Below are positions 22,040 to 34,900 of a stretch of 64,000 nucleotides of DNA, one piece after another. The stretch's first letter is position 1. Each line of letters begins with the position of its first letter. A program made the position numbers and the translations under genes. Source of the stretch: Cenococcum geophilum 1.58 (lineage: Eukaryota > Ascomycota > Dothideomycetes > Gloniales > Gloniaceae); contig KV748201.1 in the NCBI GenBank assembly GCA_001692895.1, forward strand, positions 1,116,001-1,180,000, read 5' to 3'. Below the pieces are notes generated by a model. It was not told where the DNA came from. It saw only the letters and a program-made list of their open reading frames with translations, and ran no database searches.

Positions 22040-24470
22040 CTAGTGCGCTAATTCTATTAGTAACCTAACTTCTAAGTAGTAAAGCTAGCATATCTACTAC
22101 GCTCTATACTACCTTTTATATAGTAACCTAAATAGTAAGGCTATTATCCTATTACCGAATATGCGTAGTATACTTCGCTAGTATAGATGGCTACTCTAGC
22201 AACTTATATACTACTAAGGCCTTACCTTAAGTCGCTTTTGCCCGTTTCTTCTACGCTAAATTACTCTTATAAGTAGTCCTAACCGTCTTAAATATGCTCC
22301 TTAATCGCTTAATTAACTAATTGCTATAGATATTATAATATCACTATAAGATAAATAGGGGAGCTATACTTTTTAGTAAACCCGCTATAAGTATCTCTTA
22401 AAAGGTATTAGGTATAGTCCTATTATATAAATATATAAGCTACTAGTAACATTTCTTGTTTATAAACGTAGATAATAGCATAGGGAAGCGTTAATATTTA
22501 CTAGCGTATATTAACTCTGCCTACTTAACCGCCTACTTATTAATAAACCCTAATATAATATTAGGCTAGGTGCTAGCCCTTAGCTAATAAAGCGGTGTCT
22601 AAGTATTAGGGACTAATATAAACGCGGGAAATAATAAGGGATTGTATTAATTATAGCACTAATTAGTTAGGGCGCGAATAATATAGTTTAAGACTACTGG
22701 TAGTAACCTATTCTCTTCTAGGAAGGTAAGAAAGGCCTTTTAATAGTATTTACCATTTACTATTTTCTTTTATTTAGTTAATATCTTCTTACAACTAGCT
22801 ATTTTAGCCTTTAACTAGAATAGAAGGTTGCTATTAGCTATAGAATCGCAACTTATAGCTAATTTCTCTAAGGCGACACTCTCTATATTACTAATATTGC
22901 TAGGCGTATAACTTTAGATAAGTTAACTCTGTCTATATTTAGTAGGTAGGCTATTACGTCCTCTCTAAGGCACTTAAGTAGGCCGTAGCTTTATATACGG
23001 CGGTAATAGCTTCTATTCTAGCCTATTTACTCACTCTATATTAAACACCTAGTATATTAAAAAGATAAAGCCTATACTAGTGTAATTCTTCTCTTATCTA
23101 CCTTAACTAATTTGCTGCTATATATTGCCTAGGCTCTTTATAATTAGAAACCCCTAAATAATTATATACTTAATATTAGCGACATTTACGCCTATACTAA
23201 GGGAGGTTATAGCTATTATAATTTGGATAATAGAAGAAGGCTTCTTAAACTCTATATACTATTAGTTGTGATTATACTCTTATATAGTAGCGGTAAACTT
23301 TTAGATTACGCTACTAATATAAAAGGCCTCGCTATTATTATTAGCCCCTCTTATATACGCCTTAGACTTCTAAAGTAGTATATTTTACAGGTATTTTACT
23401 ACGTCCTAAATAGAAATTTAACCATTAATAAAGATTATTGTCTTTAGTATATGTATAGGTGTAGGTATTCCGTTACCGTTTATATAGTTATTTAATAGAA
23501 AATATAGGTTCTCCTATAAGTTTACCTTTTACCTAAAAATTAGCTATATATATATAAATACGTCTAGATAATTAATAACTGTTTTTATAACCTTAGTCTA
23601 GTATAGATAAACGCTAATTACTTAGAACCTAGCGCGCGATAGGATTAATCTCTCTACCTTTTTATTAAGTATCATAGAATAGGCAAACTAGACAATACTT
23701 AAATAGAGAATTATCTATAGCTTGCTTAGTATTAAGTAGGCCGGTTAAAAGCTTTTCTAATTCTTTACTAGATAATATTTATTAATTATAACTAGCCTAA
23801 TCTAAGACTGCAGCTTTAGCCCCTTTAAGGCGTCCCGGAATAACTTTATTAACGCCTACTTAGGTTGAAAAAGTATATATATATACACCCCTTTCTAAAT
23901 CTTTATAATTAGATCCTTCTCCTAACTTCTTATTTTAGTATTAATAAGAACTAGATTAGACCTATTTATCTTCTTAATATTATCTAACTACTCGTTACTA
24001 AGCTTATTTAACAGTATTATTTAAATAGTAATCTTACTGGTAAGGATAGAATATATATAAAAGATAAGACTTTTACTAAAGCCTATACGGGTAATAAGAA
24101 GAGTATCGCCTTTTCTAAATATAAGCCAACGTAGAGTATGTACCTACTTATCGCGCGGCTTAAAGTCTTTAAGCTATAAATAGGTTTAAAGAAGAATTCG
24201 CTAAAGGTAAAGGTTAACAACTTTATACTAGAATGGTATATTCTCTATACGCCTTACCTACTAGATAACTAATAGTAACTCTTTTATACTTAGTCTCTAA
24301 ATTAACTAAAAAGTCTTTAGAATAGAACTATAATTAGCTAATATTTATAATATAGGCGGCTCTACTACCCTACCCTAAGCTCTATGCCACTAACCCTAAT
24401 AGTTTATATTCTAACTACCTATCTTTTTCTTCTTTAGTTTAGACCCGAACCTCGCTATTTAATTAGCTTA
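22040..24470 (-). pseudogene. RecQ-like (telomere-linked type) helicase, RIP-degraded
   Basis: The minus strand reads as a superfamily 2 RecQ-like helicase. After an N-terminal stretch comes KDFKPRDKQVHTLRWLIFRK (Q-motif region, about 24165). Motif I is TRIGFSKSLIF (24063-24104; ancestral GFGKS). An IILLNKLSNEQLDNIKK block follows (motif Ia, about 23975-24025), then LVIINKYYLVKN (23760-23802; ancestral DExH). A WFACS-TTLDKKAERLIL region is at about 23640-23690. IIIATTSLGMGVNV-like sequence and IIIWGF (23150-23240) precede QQQIS-GR (about 23095-23130), the motif VI QRIGRGGR with two G changes. Proteins with this layout are known at fungal chromosome ends as telomere-linked helicases. The C-terminal part (about 22640-22290, RASTQPNIILGF, FINKKCYQQLIYLYN) is of unknown role. 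Many RIP stops; dead. Confidence 0.82.
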
Positions 24471-24532
24471 AGAGTTTATAAGAGTTTATAGAAGTTTATA
24501 GAAGTATTTAATAGAGCGTATTTAGCTAATAA

Positions 24533-24955
24533 TATTACAGACACTTTAAGCACGATGTTATAACTACTTAGAGAGGAGTTAGAAGAAGCTAGTTAGTTAA
24601 TATAGGCATAGTTTAGGATGGAACCGGTAGAACCATGTGACGAGGAATAGTAAGCAAGTCACATAATATTGTACGCAGTATACGCGGTATACGCAGTGTA
24701 CGGTTACGTACAATACGTATAATACATATATTACGTATAAGAAGGATTTTATAGGAGTACGGTTATATATTTAAGAACCTTTAGTCCCTACCTAGATAGT
24801 TCCTTCCTTATAGTAATTCTTAGAATATAATTAGAGTTAATCTATTAGGCAACCACTCTACCAGTTATTATTACGTTATTAACTTACTTATAATACCTAT
24901 ATACCTAGCCTATTAACAGAATCCACCGTAGTACCTACTATAAGGTTCCGTTATA
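24533..24955 (+). repeat. 5' LTR of copy C
   Basis: It begins TATTACAGACAC (ancestral TGTTACGGACGC) and ends TTCCGTTATA. It contains GTATACGC-type repeats at about 24670-24705 and a TATA-like TATATATTTAAG at about 24764. Confidence 0.9.
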
Positions 24956-24995
24956 TAATCACTACCTAGTTACGGTTTTAAGAAGTTAAGATAAT

Positions 24996-26310
24996 ATGCC
25001 ACTAAAAGCAGCTACCATAACGCCATTAACGGCAGCAATGACCTTAAGGTTAGGTAATAACACTAGCATAGCAGATACTAACTTACAACAGCCTATAACA
25101 GTAGGGCAGTTATAAGAGATAGTTAACTAGTTAACGGAAAATAACGCGGTACTTAAAAATAGAATTAACGGGATAGGCGCAGTAAAGGTTAAGTTACTAT
25201 TAATTAAAAGATTCTTAGAAGAGAAATTAAAGCTTAAAGGATTCCTTATGCAAATATATTTTAAAGTTGCGTAGGAAGGAGTAAAGCTAGTAATACTTAT
25301 AGATTAAGTAGCATATACAGGATTATTCCTAATAGGAAGAGCACTTAAATAGTTTAAGCCTTACCTTATAAAAATATAAGTAAACGGAATAACGATTATA
25401 AACTAAGATATATAGTTTATGTTCTTAAGCTAGAGCGGATTCGCGGAATAACTTATATAAATATTTAGAGACCCAGAGGCAACAACTACGGCAGAAAAAA
25501 AACTCTAGGATATTACGTAATAAACCTTAGTAATTAAGTATATAATGCATTTTTAAACACTAGTAATATAGGTTAAGTGGAATAATAGGGCGCTTATAGT
25601 ATAGTATAAACAGGGACTTAAGGCTAAAGTCTAGGATATAATTATTTTAATAGAAGATGCGGATACCTTAAGGGAGTTAATAGATTAAGCGATTAAGATT
25701 AATAATAGGATCTACTAAAGGGAATAGACTAAGAGAGGTTAGGATAGAGTTCTATATTTATATAAGATATAGAGTACGTAATAACTAAAGCTAAATTAGA
25801 GACTATAGTATAGCGTAGAGCTAATAAACCTAAGTGGTACTAAAGAAACCTATAAGAGATAAATTAAGAAACTATAGAAATCTAGAAGTTAAGGATTAAG
25901 TAATTATAGGAATAAGAAGTATAGGCTAAACTAAAGATCTTAGCAGTAGAAGACGTTTAAGCGGACTTTATAGTAGAAGTAATAGTTTAAAGATAGAGCT
26001 TATATAAATTGCGGAAAACAGGATTATTTTACTAGAGACTATAGAAGTAGTTAGAGTTACTATATAGTAAAGGGAACTAGACTAATAATATATAACACAC
26101 ACGTATAGAGGGATAATAGTATACTACAGGGAATAAAAAAATATTTAATTAGAAGTTTTGCGTTTTGTTATAATAATATATACTAAATTTATAAAGACGC
26201 TAAGTATGGTATAAGCTATTAGCTATAAGAGCTAGAGTTAAAAGGGCTTAAAGAAACTAGAGAGTTAGATAAAGAATAAGATTAACTTTATAAGCTAGAT
26301 TAAGATATTA
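24996..26310 (+). pseudogene. Gag of copy C
   Basis: ATG at 24996-24998, reading MPLKAATITPLTAAMTLRLG. The Retrotrans_gag-like middle is as in copy D. The zinc knuckle region is at about 26015-26060 (NCGKQDYFTRDY, with histidine and the third cysteine altered). Stops replace many Q/W codons. The reading ends where the LINE is inserted. Confidence 0.85.
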
Positions 26311-26439
26311 TAGTAATATACGGGAAGCCCTTAACGCCGTTACTATTAAAAACTAATATCCGATCCCAAGGAGCTCTTGCTGCACCCGGCCCAAAAAGAC
26401 CAAAACCAATTAAAAGAACCCTAAAAAACACCTAGAGAA

Positions 26440-27650
26440 TCCCCCTAAGATGCATGCATCGCAGGGGAGGCACACATTAAATGACGGTGGCTCGCACTCG
26501 CGCGCGACCGCTAGAACTATGCCTAGCAATAGCCCTCCATAATAAAGACGGGCGAATACTACACCATAAAGCGGAAATACCTTTATTAAGAAGGCATCTA
26601 ATAAAATATAAAGCCTATTAGACGCGTCTAGTATCTAGAATTATAGGGGAGTAACTATTAGCTATAACGAACTAATATAGCTAGTAGAATAGCTCCGCTA
26701 GTCCAGCGAACCTTAGGCGCCCCTCTAGCAAACCCTTAATTAAATCCTCTAACGGCTAAGCAAAATTAAAAATAAGCATAACCCCCCTTTACCGGCGAAC
26801 CGTACCTAGGCCGCCATAGCTGCGCTTTTATAGCATAGGGAACCTACCCCCCTTAAGTTAATAACTAGGTATATAATTATAATATAACTAAATATAGAAT
26901 AAGTAGAGGGGCTTAGGGGATAATTAGAAATAGAAGTCCTTATAAAGATACGCAAAGAGGTTTATAACGCTATTACAGTCCAATACCTTAAGAGCGGAGA
27001 TATTAGAGTTACCCTAAAGAACTAATAGGTAAAGGAACGAGCCGTAAGGGTAGGGGATAGGCTAGGAGAACGTATTAGCATAAAAGTACTCCATAAGGAT
27101 TACCTAGTTAAAGTCCTAGCGGTTTCTATAAGCCTTAGGGTAGAAAAGGGACGCTAGGCGGACAATATAGTAATTATATAGGAGATAGTAAGATAAACGG
27201 AACGCCTTATACTAGGACTCGAAATCACCTAAATCTAATAGCTTTAATAGGAAAATGCAAACTAAGTATATAATAAAAATAATAAGAGGACATAAGGGTC
27301 GCTAGAGACTCGCTAGGGAGACGCCGGATAAACGCATAGCTCCCTTATCGTTAGCATACATATACTAGGAATGCAAAAACTCCTTATCTAAAAAGGAATA
27401 ATTATAAATGGCCTTATATACAACATAAGGCTCTATAACCATAGACTACGCCTAAAACAATGCTATTGCTGTATATAATAGGGATATACCTAATCTATAT
27501 ACGCAGCATAGGTATGCTACGGCCACTGTGCAGGCCCCTATAATACAAGACATTGCTTAAATTAAGACTAAATAAAATACGCGAACTGCTACCGAAGCAC
27601 ACATAAGGCGTAAGAGAGAGAAGACTGCATTAAATACAGGAGACGGAAGG
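26440..27650 (+). pseudogene. LINE ORF1 (Gag-like, CCHC knuckles)
   Basis: Degenerate plus-strand reading. The C-terminal part (about 27455-27620) reads QCYCCIQ, then VCYGHCAGPYNTRHCLN and KYANCYRSTHKA, a run of three cysteine-rich knuckles as in ORF1p of Tad-type LINEs. ORF1p is an RNA-binding chaperone. The upstream part around 26930-27230 has KEVYNAITVQYLKSGDIR-like coiled sequence. Stops are frequent. Confidence 0.75.
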
Positions 27651-27749
27651 CAAGGGCTTAACAGCTGCGGGAATAACTGCACGCTAGGTTATACAAATGG
27701 AAATAATAGGCGATAAGCTAGAGGGACGCAGGCGCCTTCCTAGCGTTTC

Positions 27750-30700
27750 CTACCTTTAACACTAGAGGGCTAGGCCAGCTATCCTAAGCCTTAACGGGCT
27801 AGAAGCGACGCCGCGCGATATCACTAGACCGATTAGGGATATAAGGGCCACAGGGGACACAAGGGAGAGGACGCCCCATAGGAAGACCCCTATAAACAGC
27901 GACAGTAGGCTTAAGACTAGGATAATTAAGAATTAGACTTAATACGGCAAATATAACATTTGTAGCCAACCCATAAAGGGTATATAGCCGACTAGTAAGA
28001 ATAGGGGAAGAACCAGTAACAATAACAGATTTAGATATAAAAGCGCTAATAGGAACATAAGATACGGGAATAGAAAGCTCTATATAAAATAAGTAGTAAC
28101 TAGGGTATAGACACAAGAGATAGAAGCTCTAAATATCCTAGAGAAAGTAGAAATAGAAGAAGCGAGGAATAAAGGAAAGTCAAAGGACCCTTGCTGGGGG
28201 TCCGCCACCTATCCATTATATAGTATAACTGCGGCAACACAAACCACCGCCTTGTAAGGCCCCTACTAGACAGTCTAGACCTAGAGAAATACTATATTCT
28301 TACTATATAAGAACCGTATTATAATACCTTTATATAATTAACATACTGCCCTTAAGGATTCCAGCTCCTATATAAACCAAAAGCAGCTATACGCATATGC
28401 TTTATAATTAGTAAGGCTATTAGCCTGTCCTTATAGTTATAGCAGGCAGTTAACCTAAATATTGCAGTTATAATAATCCAAATATATAGGGGACCGGTAT
28501 AAATTATTAATGTGTATAACCCTAGGGTCGAAGGGGTCCTATAAATAGAGAATATTATATTAGTAATAAGCTTACTAGAAACCAAAGGTATAGAGTCTAT
28601 CCTACTAGGAGATATAAACCTCCACTACCCGCGGTAGGGGGGTATCTATATTGCTGCAGATTAATAGTTAGAGTGCCTACTAAGAGCTATAGATATTTAG
28701 GGCCTTAAGCTAGCTACCCCCCTAGGAGTAATTATATAGCAACGAGGCACCGCCAAAAGTATAATTAACCTCACATTTATAGACAAAGGCCTATATTAGA
28801 GACTTGAAAGGTATAACCCCAAAGAAGAATAGGCACTTACCCTAGACTATATCCCTATTTAGATATAGCTAGACCTAAATACTAAAGCGCAACTAAATAG
28901 AAAAAGATACGTAATAAGGAAGCTTAAGATAGATAGTTTCCTTAATGCAGTTAAATAACAACTCTAAAACCTAGAAGAAATCCACCTAATACTAAATAAG
29001 CGAGGCTTATTGGCCACCCCTAAGGAAATTAACCGAAGACTAGAAAGGATCTAGGCAGCAATTAAAAATAGGCTGGAAGAGTACTGCCTAATCTTAAAAC
29101 CGGGCCCCTACGCGCGATACGTATGGTCCATATAATGCGTAGTTTTAATTACCAGCTAATAATAAGCAAGAAGGAAATATATAAGCAGCCACGACCCTAA
29201 AAACAAGAGACGATATAAAGATATAAGAAACTAGCTAAAGAATACCCTAAAAAAAGAAGTAAGGAATAACTAGAGACGGTTTATAAACGAGCATACTTTT
29301 AACCCGAGCCTCCCCTATAATAAGGGCCTTTAGGCTATAGCAAAATAGGTAAAGAAAAAGGTAGGGCGCCTAGCAGAAGACCTATACCTACTACCCCTAC
29401 AAAGAGCAGGAGAATTATAGGCTATAAACGACAACAATAAGAAGGCAAAGATCCTTATAGAAAGGTTCTTCCCCCAACTAGCTCTAGCAGACCTCAGTAA
29501 TATTACGGGTAAAACACCAATGACTCGCCTGTGGGTCGACAGCGATATAATAATAGAGGAAATGGCTAGAACCATTAGCCGCCTTTTAAATAATATAGCA
29601 CTAAGACCAAATGGGATTTTAAATAAGGCCCTAAAAACCTGTGGGCCACTTATAGCACTTTGGCTTATAGATATAGCTAGAGCATGCTTTGCTATAGGCT
29701 ACTACCCGCGACTCGGAAGATCTATAACGACGGTTATCCTATAAAAAGAAGGTAAAGTAGATTACTTAATCCCAGGAAGCTACCGCCCTATTGCCTTAGA
29801 AAATACCCTTAGTAAGATCTTAGAAAGGGTAATAGCGGAACGCATAGCAAATATAATAGAGGAACACGCCCTACTACTATAAAGCTAAATAGGGGCAAGA
29901 AAGAACCGCTTAACACTATNAGTACTTACGCTACTCGCTNCCACCATTAAATCTACATGGGCGATATAAAAGGACTTTATAGTATTAATGCTTAGCCTAA
30001 ACATTAGTGGTGCCTACAATAATATACCCCACAAGCGTCTCCTATATATCCTTAGGGTAAAGGGCTTCTTAGAATAGATTATATAATTTATCTAAGGGTT
30101 TATAGGCCAGAAAGAAACATTACTAGTCTTTAGCAGATACCAGAGCCCCCCTATTATAGTTACAACAGGAATACTATAAGGATTACCCCTCTCGCCTATA
30201 CTCTTCCTTTTCTTTATAAGCAACCTACTTAACTCCTTTAAGGAAGGGGCGACCTAAGGGATAGGCTTCGTTAATAATATAAACCTAATTATATACGGGC
30301 CAACAGCCGTAAAGAATTGCAGAATACTAGAGAAAGCCTATAACACTTATATAGAATAGGCAAAACGTTATAGAGTCTAATTCTTACTAGAGAAATACCA
30401 GCTAATCCATTTCATAAGAAAACGCAACTAATCTGCAGATCTTTAGCATATAATTTACATCTAAGGCTTTAGGGGTTAACTAGTTTAGGGCCTAAAGGTA
30501 TTAGGAGTATAGGTAGATAGTAAGCTTTAGTGGAGTATATATGCGGCGCAAGTAGCCCGTAAAGGCTAAGCACAGTTTACCGCTTTATCTAGGATTATCA
30601 ATTCTATATAGGGTCTATGCTTTTAGAGGTTACGCCTACTATATATAGCAGTCATCCGGCCAACCATAACATATAGATCTAGTATTTGGGCCATTGGAGA

Positions 30701-31620
30701 AATTAAGAAGGGCCCCCCTAAATCACTCCTTAAACCACTTTAAAAGGTCTAAACAGCCTACCTCTAGAGTATTATAGGCGGGTATAAGCAAACGGCCACA
30801 GCACTGCTTAAGAAGGAATCTAATATTCCCCCCCTATAGTTATATATTAAAGCCGCTATAATATAAAGGACGTAAAATAAACGCAACTCTAATGTTATAA
30901 AGTACATTAAGACACGCCTAAGTAAACTATGGAGGGACCCTAGGGTGCCCTATAAGAGAACAAACCAACAACCCTAAAGTAGGGAAGAGATATTAGAGAA
31001 ACAGGTAAAGAAAGCAGAAGAAGAATAGTGCCGCTTTAGGGCCTAGGCCTATATAGAGGAGGAAGGGAGATATATAAGAGGTTAGTAAAGACAACAGCAA
31101 GATAGAGAAAGGAGCCAAAGTAGAATATATAAGAACGCTGGGAAACTATCTACCGCAATGTAATACTGGTTAGACTAACGCTGGAGAGGCGAATAGGAGT
31201 TGAAGGTATAGAGGCTAACTTAGGTAAGACAAACCTAAGCTATAGCATAGTTAACGCCATAGGGGGTAAATACCTAAGGGCTCCAAGAAGGCCTAATAAA
31301 GGCAGAAAACATAATAGCAACACTCTTAAGAATAGGAATAATAGGACTAAAAGATTGGCTTTACTGGGTAGGTGTTCTAGTAGGTAGCCTAAGATGCGAA
31401 TATGGCTAGCTAAGATAGACACCAAAACACGTAATACTGCTATGCCCCTTACGCACTAATTAAGAAATAATGCTCTTAGTAGCTAGTATAGAGAACTATA
31501 ATACACTGCTCTTAATATAAAAAGGCCTCAAGGCGGTCACCCAGTGGCTTATTAGTTAAAATGTGCTAAATCAGTTCCGGGCTGCAAGGGAAATAGTAAT
31601 AAAAGGCAAGGGGGCGAGCA
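27750..31620 (+). pseudogene. LINE ORF2 (endonuclease, RT, zinc finger)
   Basis: The endonuclease is at about 28400-28880. INVYNPRVEG is followed by SILLGDINLHYPR (about 28595-28635; GDxNxHxPxW is the EEP-nuclease block) and LTLDYIPI (catalytic D/H region, H altered, about 28840). Reverse transcriptase spans about 29560-30430, with LPGSYRPIALENTLSKILER-like sequence (about 29770-29825) and the active site FVNNINLIIY (30268-30297; ancestral F/YADD with both D to N). A C-terminal finger LRCEYG...TPKHVILLCP (about 31388-31450) is the CCHC motif of L1/Tad elements. The element makes DNA copies at nicked targets. Confidence 0.87.
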
Positions 31621-31921
31621 GCAGGTGCCCCCTAGTAACTCTACAGTAGTAGAGTAATAGTTTATAATACTAGCGCGTCCGTAGGCTTGTTACGGCAGCA
31701 GTGATTCCTAAGGAGGTTAAATAGTAAGGTAGTAGAGCACTATAGGCGACTTGTAGGCGTTAAGTAGGCGAGTCCTAAAAGGCGGGGAGATGGATTACGG
31801 GGTTTTCTCATTTTTCTTAAATAGAGTTTTCTCCCCATATGTAAATAAGGAGTAGTCCGCGTGGGCCCAATAGGGATCCGAATCGGACGTTAAGCAATGA
31901 ATTATTATTAGTAATATACGG

Positions 31922-34900
31922 ACAAAGATTAGTAATAATAATAATAGAGTTAGAGTACTTATTAACTAATAGCGATAAGGATAGTAAAGGAACTAACTAG
32001 GGGTATCTAAACCTTAATAATATAATAAAAGTAGAGACTAAGACCGCTACAGAGTAAGGTTTAGTAATAGGTATTATAACACTATTAAATACGGCATCTA
32101 TTACTTTATAAGACGGAAGGAGTAATATCTAAAGACGATTAAGTAAGTAGATAACTGCTAGTGCTAGCTTACTACTTAATAAAGGTAAAAGGCCAAAGGC
32201 TTAAGATTCTTAAGATAAGATAAGGTATACTTAGGGACCTATAATGGATGAAAACCGATAGAGCAGAGCAACGGCTTAGTTTAGTAATATATAAATAGGC
32301 TTAGGACGAAGTTTCCTAAAGGTATAAGATTCTTAAAGTAAGATAAGTAAGATTTAAGACTTTTAAGATAAGATAAGAACACTAGTAAAGCCTAATTAAA
32401 CTAAGGCTAGAGCTAAGCTTAAGAGAGAAGTAAGCTTAGGATTAAAGAATCTAAGGGATTAAGAATTTGGGGTATAAATAAGGACACCTATAAGTAAGAA
32501 GTAAGAGGCTTTGCTATAAATTAAGGAATCTATAGTATAAATAGTAGTTAGATTAGGAGACAGATATATAGACCTAGAAGACTTACTAGGTAAATAAAGT
32601 ATTTAGCCTAAAGATTAAAAAGTTAATACTACAATTAAGGAGTAAGAAGACTTTAAGGATTTAGTTATAAGACGCAAACGATAAGAAACTATAGATGAAT
32701 TTAGAGTAAGAATCCTTATATAGTAAGAATAAAAACTAGATATAAGATCTAATATATTAGGTTATATATAAAATAGAGCACTGGTATAAAGAATTACTAA
32801 TAGACTAAAAGTAGGCACGCTAAAAGCTAAGTGGCTTACTAAACTAGAAAATAAAGAGGATTTAGGGATTCTAACTAGGTTTGAGGAACGGCATATAAAG
32901 GGCTATTACAATATAGTAATAAGAAGATACTTCCTTATAGACAAGCTGTATATACTTTAGTAGCTATACTAAAAGTGGTATAGATAAAGACACAGTAATA
33001 ACTGGGAAGATTTCTATATATGGTTAGATAAATAAGTTATCTAAGACTACCTAATTATAGAAAAAGTAATAAATTATATTAAGGGAGCCTTAATTATAAT
33101 ATTAAAGGATCTAAAGGAATAATTAGAGAACTAAAGAAGTAAAAGATATATTTTAGTACCTATAAATAAAGTTATAACGTTTAGATTAATATAATAGAGG
33201 TTTAAACTTAAAGATAAAAATGAATTAAGAGTTAACCTAAAGCACTTAGCACACTATACGCTATTATGGATTGTATGCATAGACGATATATATAAAATGC
33301 ATAAAAATCCGAAAAAGAAAAACTGGAAATACCCTATAAGGATATATTAGGCGCTAGATAAGCAATAGTATAGGAATACTAAGTATATATATAGCTAGTA
33401 TCTAGTAGAAGTTTAGGAGTTAGGGGACTTAATACTTTAACTAAGAAGATTCCTTACGGAAGAATGCCTAGATAGATAATGGTGGGAATATTTAAAGAAT
33501 ACCTATTTATAGTATATTAAAGATAAAAAGCGAATAAAGTATTAGCTAAAGAATAAGTTAAGTAAATAAGGATTTAGCAGCTAATAGTTAGGAAAAGTAG
33601 AGGCCTATAGGACTAGAGGAAGCTAGTAGTAGAGCCTTAAACCCTTAAAGGTATTTAAGGACAATACCTAAATTTATAAGTAGATTGGCAAGATTAATAG
33701 TTTAAAGCGTTAGTAGATAGTAGAGTAATAAGGAACCATATATTACTAGTAGCAGTTAAAAGAATAGGGCTACTATATAGGTAAAAAGAGCACCCTTATC
33801 TATTAGTTATAATTTTAGGAGATCCGATAGCCTATAGAGGAGGTATTATTAACCTTAAAATAGGACCTATTTAGATAACTATTAAAGGAAGATAAATTAA
33901 GATGTTTTTTAATATATTACCGTTAGGGAATAATAAGGCAGTATTAGAAATGCCTTAGTTATAGAAATATAATCTAAAAATCAATTAGGTTATAGGTTAA
34001 GTTAATATTAAAGATATATAACGCTATAAAATATAATAATAAACTAAGATAGTATGGTATTAAGTTAGAGCGATATATAAAGAGACTAATTAGGGATTAA
34101 GTTATATACTAAAGAGATACTATAAGTATAGTAAGAAGCTATAGTTACTAAAAAGTAAGAAGCTGTTAGATTATGCAGTATAGGACTATAATATAGAGTT
34201 AGAACTAGAAATAAGTTTAAGGTTTTACCTAACTTATAAGTTAATAGAGAAAGAGTTATAAGCACTTAAGGAGTTTGTTTAAAAAAATCTTTAAAAGGAA
34301 TATATTAGACTATTATAGTTATTAGCAGGATATCTAGTACTGTTCGTACTAAAGAAGAATGGAAAACTTAGACTATGTATTAACTATAGATAGTTAAATA
34401 GCATTACTAGAAAGGATAGGTATTTTTTATCCTTAATTAGCGAAATCTAAGATAGGATTAGTAATGCGTAAATCTTTATAAAGATAGATCTAAGATAGGC
34501 GTACTATTAGATTAGAATTAAGGAAGGTAATAAATAGAAGGCAGCTTTTAGATTAAAAGAAGGACTATATAAGCTATTAGTTATGCAATTTGGGCTTCTA
34601 AATGTACTAGTAACGTTTTAGAAGCGTATTAATATATTAAAAGAACACTTGGATAAATTTATTATAGTATACTTTAACGATATTATTATCTACTTAATAA
34701 ATAAGAAAGAATATGGAGAATATATTAAATAGGTTTTAAAGAGACTATAGGAAGAATAAATACTAGTAGTAATTAAGAAATATAAGTTCTTTACCAAAAA
34801 GACTAATTTTATTAGATTTATTATTAAACTAGGCTAACTTAGTATAGATTTAAAGAAGATTAGGGCTATAGTAAATTAGCAAAAACTAGAGAACGTTACG

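Larger units (their letters stand above)
26324..31908 (+). mobile_element. Tad/L1-like LINE, full length or nearly so, inserted in copy C
   Basis: It is flanked by a 13-bp duplication TAGTAATATACGG (26311-26323, 31909-31921). Copies D (44710) and E (53312) are uninterrupted at the same site. ORF1 has CCHC knuckles; ORF2 has an apurinic-like endonuclease, reverse transcriptase and C-terminal zinc finger, the layout of fungal Tad-like LINEs. The 3' end (after about 31620) is untranslated and ends GAATTATTAT without a long poly(A). RIP stops occur throughout. The 5' end (GAAGCCCTTAACGCC) has no earlier landmark, so slight 5' truncation cannot be excluded. Confidence 0.93.

Noticed and set aside
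16042..24532. A further Gypsy or Copia element in the backbone
   Set aside because: No LTR pair, protease, RT or integrase motif could be read on either strand; the readable parts match DUF6589-like and RecQ-like sequence instead.
27799..28116. 105-codon minus-strand frame
   Set aside because: Antisense to the LINE ORF2 endonuclease region; RIP removes stops on one strand while creating them on the other.
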